A stretch of DNA of 32,500 bases from assembly GCA_012295275.1 (NCBI GenBank), contig CM022668.1, forward strand, positions 2,305,489-2,337,988. Reading direction: 5' to 3'. The notes under the pieces are model-generated. The model did no database searches and had not been told where the DNA came from. It was given only the letters and a program-made list of their open reading frames with translations. The stretch comes from Chrysomallon squamiferum. Taxonomy: Eukaryota > Mollusca > Gastropoda > Neomphalida > Peltospiridae. The stretch's first letter is position 1; every line of letters starts with the position of its first letter. Position numbers and translations under genes: made by a program. Shown here in pieces: positions 1 to 10,256 of this stretch.

Positions 1-60
1 AAACCACAGAGTAAACATCTTGGTCCACAGCCTTCTTTTTCTTTCTGTTTTTTGTCTCAG

Positions 61-244
61 TCTGGTGTTGATTATCAATTACTGGACAGACGCACACCTG
101 GTCAGACTTGGAGTGTTTACTCACCGGTCAGAGCAGTTTAATAACAGTGAATTCAGACTTGTTGATGACCTTGGGGAGAAACCAAAGTTTGAATTTGTTG
201 ATCACAACGTGATTTTTTTCACTTGGAGTTTAACAAAATTTTAA
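61..244 (+). other. Weak candidate exon behind an acceptor-like site
   Basis: A long pyrimidine run at 31-58 ends in CAG at 58-60, a good match to an animal 3' splice site. From position 62 one frame stays open for 60 codons to a TAA at 242-244, and the DNA is of ordinary complexity, unlike most of the window. The peptide contains WTDAHLVRLGVFTHRSEQF and is not one I recognise. Another frame from position 61 is open for only 26 codons. The opposite strand has a donor-like GTGAGT at 118-123 (reading ACTCAC on +), so an exon on the minus strand is also possible. No domain is visible. If real, this would be a terminal exon of a gene starting left of the window. Pyrimidine-AG sites are common in this sequence, so chance is a serious alternative. 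Confidence 0.15.
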
Positions 245-308
245 CTCTTGTAATAGATAGTATCACTGATTTGTACATGTACCTTTGTTTGAAGTGAAAT
301 ATTTCATT

Positions 309-490
309 TGTCCATTCATCTATCCTTCCATCCATCATTCTTTCATTCATTAAACAATCTCTCTATTCTGTCATTCATGACACTATCTTTCTATTTATCC
401 ATCCATCCATTCATTCAACAGACCATCTCTCTATCCATCCATCAATTCATTCATTCATTCATTCATTCATCTACCCATCCACACATCCAT
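309..490. repeat. Imperfect (CATT/CATC)n tetranucleotide repeat
   Basis: CATT and CATC units are interrupted by diverged stretches, with the cleanest run of CATT near 441-470. The open frame through it is a Ser/His/Ile-rich repeat translation, not a protein. Confidence 0.9.
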
Positions 491-555
491 TGATCATTCA
501 TGAATCTGTTTTTCTGTCTATTCAACAGCTAGTACTTTTTATTTATTGTTTCTTA

Positions 556-811
556 GTTATTACTATTATTATTATTATTATTATTACTATTATTATTATT
601 ATTATTATTATTACTACTACTATTATTATTATTATTACTATTATTATTATTATTATTACTATTATTACTATTATTACTATTACTATTATTACTACTACTA
701 CTATTATTATTATTACTACTATTATTATTATTACTACTACTATTATTATTACTATTATTATTACTATTACTATTATTATTATTACTACTATTATTATTAT
801 TATTATTATAG
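556..811. repeat. (ATT/ACT)n trinucleotide microsatellite
   Basis: About 85 trinucleotides, almost all ATT or ACT, in phase. The middle base switches between T and C in short blocks, as expected from transitions spread by slippage. The phase is unbroken, so all three forward frames read through; poly-Tyr and Ile/Thr are the most prominent translations. A related tract occurs at 9345-9909. Confidence 0.95.
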
Positions 812-1494
812 TGGTGGATGTTCTCTTTTCTTTTTTTTTGGTATTTATTTAATTTTATTTCATTTCAGGTTATTAATTAAATCATTTAAAAAATTTATTT
901 TGTTTTATTTAATTTTAATTTTAATTATTTAAGTAAAAATAGAGTGTGATTATGTGTTTCTTTTCTCAAGTTAGGATTTTCAATTTTATTAGTTCAATTC
1001 TTTTCTTTCTAACCTTTTTTAAAAAAAAAAAATTTTTTTTTTAAAGTAAATTAATTTGTTAATGTAGGTACTTTCAACATACAAACAATAACAGACAAAG
1101 TGTGAGTCAGTGGTTGGAATGGTAAAACTGGTTAACCAAAATAATGTAGATTTTCTTCTTTCATTCCCCAGGAATGTTCTGTAAATTTGAGATCATTTTT
1201 TTTCTTCTTAATATCATTGCTGGCTAACTACTTAATGTATGGACATAAAAACATTTGTTGTATTAAACCCACATTATGAAATTATTCCTGGTTTAATTCT
1301 TACTGTTAATCTGGTCAAGGTGTGTGTTAAAACTCTGTATTGTATGACTGTGGTGTATCAATCATAATTAAAAAACTGTAATTTTCAGGTTATTGACAAA
1401 TTCCTGGTATCAAGGACTTAACTGTGTCTTACTGTGTGAGTTTGTCATCCATCATTGTACAAGTTTGACAACACAGAGCAGTTTGTTTCTGATA
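812..1494. other. AT-rich non-coding DNA with a T6A12T10 tract
   Basis: No gene is visible. Positions 1015-1042 read T6, A12, T10, a self-complementary homopolymer block. An acceptor-like pyrimidine-AG lies at about 1150-1171, but no open frame of note follows it. Confidence 0.6.
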
Positions 1495-1585
1495 CAGTTT
1501 CATAGTATCCCTGTATCATGTTATCATAGTATCAAAGTATCATGTTACTGTATTATCAAAGTATCATGTTTTAGTATCGCAGTAT
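1495..1585. repeat. Short degenerate repeat of a GTATCA motif
   Basis: The hexamer GTATCA and its variants recur about every 8 to 20 bases (AGTATCAAAGTATCATG and similar), joined to CATGTT segments. This looks like a small decayed minisatellite. Confidence 0.6.
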
Positions 1586-2210
1586 AGAGGTGTCATATCT
1601 GTGTATATCACACACAAAAAAAAATAAAAACACGGAAGTCATAAACTTTAATGACACAGTTACTTTAGAAAAGTTACTTTTTCTGTTATCATTATTGTTA
1701 TTATTTTTAATATTATTACTATTATTATTATTCGTTTTAAAATAGTTTTTGCTCCTATTCATATTATTATTGTTGTTGTTATCACTGTCATAATCATTTT
1801 TAAATTTAATTTTCAAATTTTAGAAAATTTAAAATATTTTGTTGTAATTTTATTTGAATATCAGATGTCATTTTTTCCACAGTTAGTTTGACTTTTTATT
1901 TGTAATGAAATTTATTAAATGTCTTCTTCGATGGATATTACAATATCCAGCAAACTGAAAAGTTTATTTGTACTAAAGATATGAATTCTTCAGACAATTT
2001 TCTAGACAAAGTAATACAATGAACTAAATATAACACATCAGAGAAAAAAGTAATAACAATAATGTTGCAGTTTAACTTTAAAAATTAATCATGATTTTGC
2101 TCCAGACATTTAGTTAATTAAATTTGTTCATGATTTTATAGGAAAGCAGTTTTGTGAGTTACCTGATCTAAGTATTATCTACATCAGAAATTAGAAAAGA
2201 ATTATAAAAA
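1586..2210. other. AT-rich non-coding DNA
   Basis: Short (TTA)n runs at about 1690-1790, otherwise AT-rich sequence without an open frame of interest or a recognisable element. Confidence 0.6.
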
Positions 2211-2312
2211 ATTGGATACGATTGCATTAAAAATTAACACATATGCCACACATTAAAAAGATCATTTTTCGTTTTGTGGCATTTGTTAATTTTTAATGCT
2301 GCCAGATCCAAA
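2211..2312. repeat. Imperfect inverted repeat, hairpin-forming
   Basis: The left arm (about 2212-2250) and right arm (2275-2311) are near reverse complements around a 24-nt spacer. Shared blocks include TTGGAT at the base, GCATTAAAAATTAACA in the middle and ATGCCACA next to the loop. One strand would fold into a stem of roughly 35 pairs with small internal loops. The size suits a decayed miniature inverted-repeat element or a small-RNA precursor. No target-site duplication was identified, so the class is open. Confidence 0.7.
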
Positions 2313-2577
2313 TTATTATTATTCGTTTTTATATTTTTTGTATTTTTATCATTTTATGATTTTTCCTTTTTCATATTTTGATCAAGGAATTAATCAAATT
2401 ATTACCTAAACTACTGCTTAAAAAACAACACCCCCCCCACTAAAACTACAAAAATCAATAAAATTAGATTTTGATGTAGTGACTTTACAAATTAATCTTG
2501 ACCAAACCACAGTTAGAAATTCATGAATAAATGTTATATCAATATGGTACTAAGCTAATGGAATGGAATAAAACCTG
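2313..2577. other. AT-rich non-coding DNA
   Basis: No gene or clear element is seen. A short C run lies at about 2430-2438. Confidence 0.55.
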
Positions 2578-2839
2578 CTGTGTAGATTTATTGTAAATAC
2601 AACACAGTGAAAAAAAAACTGTTCTGTGTAGATTTATTTTAAATACAACACAGTGAAAAAAGAACTGTTCTGTGTAGATTTATTGTAAATACAACACAGT
2701 GAAAAAAAGAACTGTTCTGTGTAGATTTATTGTAAATACAACAAAAGAACTGTGAGATTTATTGTAAATACAACACAGTGAAAAATAGAACTGTTCTGTG
2801 TAGATTTATTGTAAATACTACACAGTGAAAATAGAACTG
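2578..2839. repeat. 46-bp minisatellite, six copies
   Basis: Copies start at about 2578, 2624, 2670, 2717, 2750 and 2796, so spacings are 46, 46, 47, 33 and 46; the fourth copy carries an internal deletion. Most units contain CTGTGT and, about 20 bases later, ACACAG, its exact complement, so those units can form their own small hairpin. A variable A run ends each unit. Confidence 0.92.
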
Positions 2840-3108
2840 CGCTGTGGTAGTTGCTTCAGATGTTGACCTTGTCCGGCTGACGACGTTGCTAACAGGTGAA
2901 ATGAAGCGACAGGCTGGTGGGGGGGTAATTTGGTTTCTCCAGTGGAGGGCAGTGGGACTGGAGGGCGTGATTACCAGGTCACAGTGCTCCACTTCTGCTC
3001 CAGATCTCCTCACCATACACAACTCTTCTCATGTGGAACAGAATACCTGGGAACAAAATAGCAGATGTGTTATACTGTTATTATCATCATTTAGCTGATG
3101 TATGACAC
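2840..3108. other. Complex GC-richer island between two minisatellites
   Basis: Non-repetitive sequence with several CpGs (for example CCGGCTGACGACG near 2874) and a G7 run at about 2919. It exactly fills the gap between the 46-bp and 44-bp arrays. Both strands have open frames of about 85 codons here with no recognisable protein. It could be an old exon, a regulatory element or simply the unexpanded remnant of unique DNA. Confidence 0.4.
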
Positions 3109-3622
3109 CTTGGTAACATTTTTGTGCTTGTCAGCTTGGTAATATACTGCTGCTTGGTAACATTTTTATACTTGTCAGCTTGGTAATATACTGCTGCTTG
3201 GTAACATTTTTGTGCTTGTCAGCTTGGTAATATACTGCTGCTTGGTAACATTTTTATACTTGTCAGCTTGGTAATATACTGCTGCTTGGTAACATTTTTA
3301 TACTTGTCTGCTTGGTAATATACTGCTGCTTGGTAACATTTTTATACTTGTCAGCTTGGTAATATACTGCTGCTTGGTAACATTTTTATACTTGTCAGCT
3401 TGGTAATATCCTCCTGCTTGGTAACATTTTATACTTGTTTGGTGCTATACTCTGCTTGGTAACATTTTTATACTTGTCAGCTTGGTAATATACTGCTGCT
3501 TGGTAACATTTTTATACTTGTCAGCTTGGTAATATACTGCTGCTTGGTAACATTTTTATACTTGTCAGCTTGGTAATATACTGCTGCTTGGTAACATTTT
3601 TATACTTGTCAGCTTGGTAATA
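3109..3622. repeat. 44-bp minisatellite, about 12 copies
   Basis: Each unit begins CTTGGTAACATTTTTATACT and contains a second CTTGGTAAT 26 bases later, so the 44-bp unit is itself a diverged 26 + 18 duplication. One unit near 3415-3457 is shortened and scrambled. Copies vary at TTTATACTT versus TTTGTGCTT. Confidence 0.95.
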
Positions 3623-4206
3623 ATGTTTATGCTACAATACTTACTGTCAAATCCTGTTAGTTCTGTGACATGATTTGAACACAGTACCTACAACACAACA
3701 TCTCATAGCTTGACCATTACATCAGTATCAAAACTTTACTATTATTAAAGAATAGAGAGTAGATTTCAAAATTGAATTAAACATTTTTAGATTGGTAAAA
3801 TTGTGGGATATATTTTACAAACTATTGATTAGTTAAAAAAAAAAATAAATAAAAAAATAAAGATAGGGCAATTAACAAAACATTACTGATATATATTTTT
3901 GAAAAATCAGTAATAAACTTTTACTAACTGATAAAATTATGTGAAATAATTTACAAAACTAGTAAAAAAAAAAATATATGAAATGGATTTCAACATTTTT
4001 TGATTGGTCAAAACTATGGGAAAACAGTTTAAAAAAACTTTAACAATTTGTAAAACATTCCCAAAAAAGAGCACTTTGTTTACAAACAAAAATACTAAAA
4101 ACTAAACTCTGATTTTTAAAACTTTATCAAACGTAATTAACTTCTTTATTTTGTTCTAGACAGTGTAAATAGTCTACACGGAATTGACTCTGTTTTTTTT
4201 TTTTTC
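3623..4206. other. AT-rich non-coding DNA with A runs
   Basis: No gene is visible. Poly-A tracts lie near 3835-3860 and 3964-3975 and a T run at about 4192-4205. The phrase GATTGGTAAAATTGTGGGA (3791) recurs in diverged form near 3930 and 4000, indicating a decayed repeat of about 70 to 140 bp. Confidence 0.5.
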
Positions 4207-4440
4207 TTTCTGTTTATGATCTGACAGGAAGTGTGGCTGGGGACTGTGGGATATGTGTAGTAATGCATTGATTGGCATTCACTGTCACATTTAGCAGTCA
4301 GCTGATGCATGGGAGACTGGCCGAGGGTGTGTGTTAATGTGATTTCCTCACTCTCACTGCGAGCACCAGGGCTAATATTCAGAGGTTTTTGTCTTTTTAT
4401 TGCACTCAGTTGAATAACTGCATGAACTGAAGATCAATAA
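4207..4440. other. Complex-sequence island
   Basis: Non-repetitive sequence of normal complexity inside a repeat-rich area. It contains a CAGCTG E-box-type motif at about 4300 and ATGCAT twice. No long open frame. Possibly a conserved non-coding element; nothing in the sequence alone proves function. Confidence 0.3.
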
Positions 4441-4515
4441 AACAAGAGTTGAGATTACAAAAGTTAGTTTGACTATCTTTACTTTGTAAGTCACTTAGTA
4501 ACTCTTATTTACATA

Positions 4516-4519
<4 letters not shown>

Positions 4520-4579
<60 letters not shown>

Positions 4580-4583
4580 TGTG
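4520..4583. repeat. (GT)n microsatellite
   Basis: About 27 uninterrupted GT units followed by a few imperfect ones. The Cys/Val open frames here are translations of this repeat. Confidence 0.97.
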
Positions 4584-4640
4584 CATATGTTTATGGGCAT
4601 GTGTGTTTGTATATATGTATTATATGTATGTGTCTGTACA

Positions 4641-4704
4641 TATCTATGTATGTATGTATGTATGTATGTATGTATAGATACAAATATATGTATGTATGTA
4701 TGTG
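4641..4704. repeat. (ATGT)n tetranucleotide repeat
   Basis: Seven clean ATGT units, then a TATAGATACAAATAT interruption, then four more. Confidence 0.93.
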
Positions 4705-5040
4705 TACTCACTGACATTGATATTTCAATTCGAAAAATGTTAAAGTTTCTTTTAAAAGATGTTAAAGTTTCAGAATTTTACCATAAATTTATTTTTAATT
4801 AATCTGTGTTTTGATTAAGTTTTGAATTTTTACAAATAAAGTAATCACCATTTTGTTATATTTACCTTTGTCTGACACCCAACAGCGACAACCTTTTCAT
4901 GCTGAGGTGTCACTAAACATTCACTCAATCATTCCTTTATTTTCATTCTATCCTCCTTTCTTTCTTTCTTCTCTCTGTTACTCACTTTTCAACAAAAGAG
5001 TTTACGACAGACAAAACTCTTTCATGTTTACCACTGGCCA
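4705..5040. other. AT-rich non-coding DNA
   Basis: No gene or element recognised. A small TTTC run lies near 4957-4972. Confidence 0.5.
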
Positions 5041-5215
5041 GTACTAAAGTGTTTATTTCTCATTTCTCTGGTGGCCGTGGAAACCAGTGCTTACTGAGAA
5101 GAAGGAGAATGGTTCTGCCAGCCCCAGCCTGCGAGTGTAATAGACTTACATTGTCTGACTCACGTTTCCACGGAGATTTGTACTCGAGACGTGTTCAATT
5201 AGTTACTTCTCAACC
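5041..5215. other. Complex island framed by a 10-bp inverted repeat
   Basis: CCGTGGAAAC at 5075-5084 is exactly complementary to GTTTCCACGG at 5164-5173, enclosing 79 bases of GC-richer sequence. Inside is a smaller inverted pair TGTAA/TTACA around 5135-5150. The arrangement could be a structured RNA, a pair of regulatory sites or chance. The open frame through it is short and runs into the (GT)n tract downstream. Confidence 0.3.
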
Positions 5216-5250
5216 TTCTTTCTTACAGCACTTTTTTACATTTCAGTACA

Positions 5251-5279
5251 TCGTCTGTCTGTCTGTCTGTTCATCTGTA

Positions 5280-5312
<33 letters not shown>

Positions 5313-5392
5313 CTGTGTGCGTGTGTGTGTCTGTGTCTGTGTGTGTGTGTCTGTCTGTGTGTGTGTGTATGTGTGTGTGTGTGTGCATGTGC

Positions 5393-5432
<40 letters not shown>

Positions 5433-5448
5433 GTCTGTGTGTGTGTGT

Positions 5449-5496
<48 letters not shown>
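5251..5496. repeat. (TCTG)n then interrupted (GT)n
   Basis: Four to five TCTG units, then about 215 bases of GT broken by TGTCTG, GCGTGT and ATGTGT interruptions. This is a long, partly decayed dinucleotide array; all open frames over it are spurious. Confidence 0.96.
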
Positions 5497-5960
5497 ACAA
5501 ACACATACATCATATTTCTGTCTATACACATATACATGTGTGTATGAGTTAGATTTGTTGAGAAAACTTATAACAACACTGTTTAAATACAGATGAATAT
5601 GAGAAACATTAAAAACAACTGTAAAAATAATTGAGAAATGTGATATTTAATGATAAGTAACCTCAAATAATAGTAACAGTGATGAACAATGAAAACAAAA
5701 CCCATAATTTGAATTTTCACTAATTTTACAAATTTTATTTTGTCTATCTTTTTTGTTCAACAACCAAACAAAAAAATCACTATAAAAAAAAAAAAAAAGC
5801 CTTCAAGGAAATTTCAGAATGACTATTGATTAAGAAATACGAAACAACATTAAAAACCTGATCTGTCAAACATAAAATTAATAATTAGAAATGTGAACTC
5901 AAAGTAGTAAAATGTAAACTTGTTTTTATCTCAAATTTCTTACAACAAAAATTTATCAAA
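5497..5960. other. AT-rich non-coding DNA
   Basis: No gene is visible. A run of about 15 A lies at about 5784-5798. Confidence 0.55.
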
Positions 5961-6560
5961 ACTTGTTTATAACAACAACTTTTTTACTTCTCTTTCTATC
6001 TTTAGTTTGTTCTTTCTTTCAGTGTCTCAAACTCATCCTGTCTTTCTCTTTTCTCTTTCTCTTTCTCTTTGACTTTCTATCTCTTACTATCTCTGTCTCT
6101 CTCTTTCTCTCTATCTCTGTCTTTCATATTCAGTTTCTCTTTCTGTCTGTGCATTTCTCTGTTTTTATTTTTCAAAAACTGGACAATTTTTTAATTTATC
6201 AGATTATTACCTTTATTCAGAATTTATATTTCCTACAGTTTTCTTTCATTCTTTCTCTCTTTTCTTCATTTTTCTTCCTGTTTGTACACTAAATATAGAT
6301 CCACTTAGTTTCTAAATTTTTTTATTTTTTCTTTCTTTCAATTACATTTTCTTTCCTTCTTCCTTTTTGACACTTTCTTTCCATTTTTCTTTAAACTTTC
6401 TATCATATTTTCTTTCTTTTTTTTTCTTCCCCTTCTTTCATACAGCTCCTAAACATACAAATGATAAATCTTCAATTTCAGAAAATTATTTTAAAATATT
6501 TTTTTTTTACCCATTCTATTTTTTTTTTTATGTTTCTTTTCTTTCTTTCCAATAAAAAAA
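5961..6560. repeat. Polypyrimidine tract (TTTC/TCTC), + strand
   Basis: About 600 bases strongly biased to C and T on the + strand, with TTTC, CTTT and TCTC units and a few AT-rich interruptions. The Phe/Leu/Ser open frames are by-products of the composition. Such tracts can form triplex (H-DNA) structures. Confidence 0.88.
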
Positions 6561-6578
6561 AAAAAAAAAATAAAAAAA
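6551..6578. repeat. Poly-A tract
   Basis: AATA followed by a long A run with one T, directly after the polypyrimidine block. It marks an abrupt switch of strand composition. Confidence 0.9.
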
Positions 6579-6943
6579 TTTCCTTGCACCTATCACATGG
6601 TTTATCCAGTGAAATATAATTTACACAATGTTTTATAGGTGAATATTTTCTACAGAACCGAAGCTGCCAGTAAAAACATTTTAGTCTGGAATTTCAGTAT
6701 AATTGACCATTAATCAATTGTGCCAAGTCGACATGGAGAAATCTGGAACCTCTCTCTTCACTGTTCTTTTTTCTCCACAGCCCACTCACATTTTAGCAGG
6801 TCAGATATTAACCTTATAAACATAAACTAATTAATATAATGATGTATTGTTGAGTTTGCAGTCATCTATTTATACAGACAGTCTAGTCTGCACAATGGTG
6901 TGTAATACAGAGTATATGTTCACAGAGGGTCTTGATAAATGGC
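6579..6943. other. Non-repetitive AT-rich sequence
   Basis: Moderately complex DNA. An acceptor-like TTCTTTTTTCTCCACAG ends at 6780, and GCAGGTCAGA follows 15 to 25 bases later, so any exon here would be implausibly short. No gene is supported. Confidence 0.4.
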
Positions 6944-6944
6944 A

Positions 6945-6992
<48 letters not shown>

Positions 6993-7275
6993 GTCTGTGT
7001 GTAAGTGTGTATGTATGTAAGTGTGAGTATGTGAGTCTGAGTTTCTTTATATATGTGTCTGTGTATTTATGTATATATGTGTGCATCTGTATTTATGTAT
7101 ATATATGTGTGTGACTGTGTGTATATGTATATATATCTATGTGTGTGTATTTATGTATATATATGTGTGTCTGTAAGTTTGGCTGTATGTATTTGTAAAT
7201 AATATATATGTGTACATGTAAATATATATGGATATATCCTCTATATGCAATATCTGTGTGTGTGAGTGTGTGTGA

Positions 7276-7310
<35 letters not shown>

Positions 7311-7375
7311 AGTGTGTGTGTGAATGTGTGTGTGAGAGTGTGTGTGTGAATGTGTGTGTCTGTGTGTTATATTAG
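6944..7375. repeat. (GT)n and mixed GT/TATG/GTGA repeats
   Basis: A clean GT run at about 6945-6991, a long zone of GTAT/TATA mixtures at 6992-7230, and GT with GTGA interruptions at about 7255-7370. Open frames on both strands are repeat translations. Confidence 0.93.
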
Positions 7376-7690
7376 ACATGATATTTTTGCAGTATCAGCT
7401 AATGTATACTGTAAATATTGAACACTATAGATTATACATTCACCTTTGTGTACTTACTTAACATAGATTATATATTTACATGCATAGGTAAAACAGGTGT
7501 GTGGTACAGATTGTATTGTAGTACCAGTACATACAGATACTGTTGTAGTGTAAGTACATAATGAGATATATATATATTATATGAATGCACACACACAGAC
7601 ACACATATATAAAATGCATGTAAGTATGTATACATGTATTATATGTATATATGTATTATTACATATATATAAATACATATTACTACAGAT
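7376..7690. other. AT-rich DNA with TA/CA/TATG patches
   Basis: No gene. Short alternating purine-pyrimidine patches at 7564-7610 and 7620-7680. Confidence 0.6.
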
Positions 7691-8262
7691 CATGTTTTTA
7701 TCAGATTAATAAAATTAAGGTTAACTTGACCTGTGAGGTTTGTTTGATAAAGTGGACAGAAGTTTAGGAAAGTCAGTTAAAATGTTTGAGAATATCCACC
7801 TAAAACAGATGCTAAAGAGAAACAAAAAACTAAAACTAAACTGTAATTTTTTTCTTGTTCTTTTCACGAAGAAACATTTTTAATTTTTTTATTCAATTCA
7901 TGCACGTAGTTAGAGAGAAAGAACAGTTTAAGTTAACAACATTTGGAGTTATTTTAAGAGAGAACAAACTGTGGGGTGAGACCTCTCATTTATAGATGAT
8001 TTGTGGTAATAAATAAACTTGTGTTAGTGTGGAGTACCTGTTGTTCTGAAAGTGTTGTTGTTTTATGTGTCACAGTGTAATGGAATGTCAGTGAATTAAA
8101 CTGAGGTGGTCGTAGATTACACAGAGACAGCAAACCTCGCTGACAGTTTCTGTGTTCAAGCTTTTTGTAGTCTTTGAGTCACAGGTACAGAGGCTTTATC
8201 TGTGTGTGTGTAAATGTATTGATTATCTATCTAACTAATTTATCATCTATCTGTCACTATCT
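7691..8262. other. Non-repetitive AT-rich sequence
   Basis: No recognisable gene, RNA or element. The part from about 8000 to 8200 is of higher complexity than its surroundings, without an open frame of interest. Confidence 0.45.
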
Positions 8263-8282
8263 CTCTCTCTCTCTCTCTCTTC
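8263..8282. repeat. (CT)n microsatellite
   Basis: About ten CT units, followed by a short TATA-rich patch. Confidence 0.9.
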
Positions 8283-8590
8283 ATATATAATATATATATA
8301 AATCACTCAAATGTTTTCTGCAATTAAATGGTTATCATTCTTTCTGTGTTTTTTTTGTATCTATTCTGTCTGTCTTCATTCTGTCAGTCTGTTATGAATT
8401 TAATTCTGTCTGACAACAAGTAAGTTAGTCATGTTTGTATAATGATAATTAGATGTGTTAAGGTGTTTGGAGTGGAAAATAAAGGTATTAAACTGAGAGA
8501 TACTGAGAATATTTGTCCCATGTTATAATTACAATATTTCACACACTTTGATATTTAAAATATCTCCCTCTCCTTGAGTCTGTCAGAGTG
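8283..8590. other. AT-rich non-coding DNA
   Basis: Nothing recognised beyond short TCTG runs near 8365-8415. Confidence 0.5.
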
Positions 8591-8633
8591 CCCCACCCCC
8601 ACAAGCCTGACCACACCCCCACAAGCCTCACCC
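8591..8633. repeat. Two-copy C-rich direct repeat
   Basis: The phrase CCACCCCCACAAGCCTGAC is followed directly by ACACCCCCACAAGCCTCAC, a tandem duplication of about 20 bp. Confidence 0.85.
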
Positions 8634-8794
8634 TTGGAGGAAATTAAGAGACTGTTACTGTGAGATATTGTCAAAACACCAACCGTTTGGAAATTTTAAT
8701 AATTTGTCAAATGTTGTTTCTTTGAAAGAAGCCATTAGTAGCATTATCATCAAAACAGCCCATATCAAATGTCCTGCCAATAAATTCCTCTCCA

Positions 8795-9045
8795 ACATAT
8801 TTAACATATCCTGTTCAGATATCCTTTCAAAATACTCTCTTCTCAGATACTCTATAAAAATCCTTCCTCTTTCATATATCCTTTCATCCCTTCAGCTGTC
8901 CTACCTTCTTAGTTATCCTATCAAGTCCTTCCTTACAGATCCTATCAAAAATATTTCTTCTCCACAAATCCTATCATCCTGTCATGGATATCCTGTCTGT
9001 CCTCCTCAGATATCCTGTCTACCCCCTTCTCAATTATCCTATTAA
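8795..9045. repeat. Strongly decayed CT-rich minisatellite
   Basis: A core resembling TATCCTNTCA recurs about ten times, roughly every 20 to 35 bases, often preceded by CTTCTCAGA or a similar pyrimidine stretch. Divergence is high, so this is an old array. The 125-codon open frame covering it survives by chance of composition and has no recognisable domain. Confidence 0.65.
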
Positions 9046-9202
9046 AGACCCCCCCCTCCCTGTCCAGTGATTGTGTTATCATGTGACTGCAGTGTGATAT
9101 GAAAGTTACTCAGTTGTACAAGATGTTGTTCACTGGAAACTGGACAAACCACCACATGTGATTTTAGACAGCAGAGGAAATATCAAGTGTCATTTGTTAA
9201 TA
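9046..9202. other. Short non-repetitive spacer
   Basis: No gene or element recognised. Confidence 0.4.
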
Positions 9203-9231
9203 TATAGATATATATATAGATATAGATAGAC

Positions 9232-9264
<33 letters not shown>
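9203..9264. repeat. (GATA)n microsatellite
   Basis: A TATA/GATA lead-in, then about eight GATA units ending in an A run. GATA blocks also appear with GACA at 30704-30920. Confidence 0.95.
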
Positions 9265-9265
<1 letters not shown>

Positions 9266-9344
9266 AAAAAAATGATAGTATATGTATTTCTAAAAAAAAA
9301 TATTTTTGGGATAAAATATTTTTGTTACTACAGTTACCACCAGT

Positions 9345-9420
9345 ACCAAAAGTAGTACTACTACTACTACAATACTACTACTACTACTACTATTACTACT
9401 ACAACTACTACTACTACTAT

Positions 9421-9455
<35 letters not shown>

Positions 9456-9909
9456 ACTATTACTATTACCATTGTTAGTATTACTGGGACTGATACTAAA
9501 ATTATTACTACTATATATATTACTAATTACTTCTGCTATTACAACTACTATTACTACCATTATTACTATTCTTTACTATTACTTTGTTAGTACACTGGGA
9601 TTTAAATTATTATTCTTTTATAACTACTACTTTCTGCTTCTACTACTATTACCATTATTACTATTCTTTACTTTCATTATTATTATTTCTTTACTATTAC
9701 TTTTTCATTATTACTGTTTTTACCTCTAGTATTACTGTCATCAATACCAGTATTATTAATACTACTATTATTATTACTAGTGTTACTATTTTACTACTAC
9801 CAGTATTATACTACTACTATTATTATTACTACTATTACTGCTACTACTATACAACTATTACTATTACTATATTATTATTATCATTATTACTATTACTATA
9901 TTATTATTA
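9345..9909. repeat. (ACT)n passing into (ATT/ACT)n
   Basis: Mostly ACT to about 9456, then mixed ATT, ACT and diverged trinucleotides to 9909. Short non-repeat words such as TTAGTACTGGGA recur around 9475 and 9588, showing larger duplications of 100 to 120 bp inside the array. Open frames are Tyr-, Leu- or Ser-rich repeat translations. Confidence 0.93.
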
Positions 9910-10256
9910 AGTCTTTGAAAAGGTTCAAAAATACTGTTTTACTGTGACAGATGTGTTGCCAGAAACAATGAGAGAAAAAAGGAATCTATAGAAATCATTA
10001 TCAATTCATCACTTCTCAATACAACTTCTGTTGTCATTTTTTCTTTTTTTTTCTTTCTTTCATTCAAAACACAAAAAATTGGCGCACTTCCGCTTTAAGA
10101 AGAAGAACAAAACAGTCACTCCCCCACACCCACCCCACTCCCCCAGTAATATAATATAATGAATTTAAAAAAAAATAATAAAAAAGTTTTTTTTATCCTT
10201 CCATCATCATCATGTTCATGTTCAAGTTTTTTTTTTTCTTTTCTCCAGTTTTTTTT
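9910..10256. other. AT-rich DNA with C-rich and T-rich patches
   Basis: No gene. A C-rich stretch lies at about 10119-10145 and a T-rich stretch at about 10228-10262. Confidence 0.5.

Noticed and set aside
5049-5300. Protein beginning with an Arg-rich, Cys-containing segment before the GT tract
   Set aside because: Only about 70 residues precede the repeat, there is no recognisable motif, and the frame is held open downstream by (GT)n.
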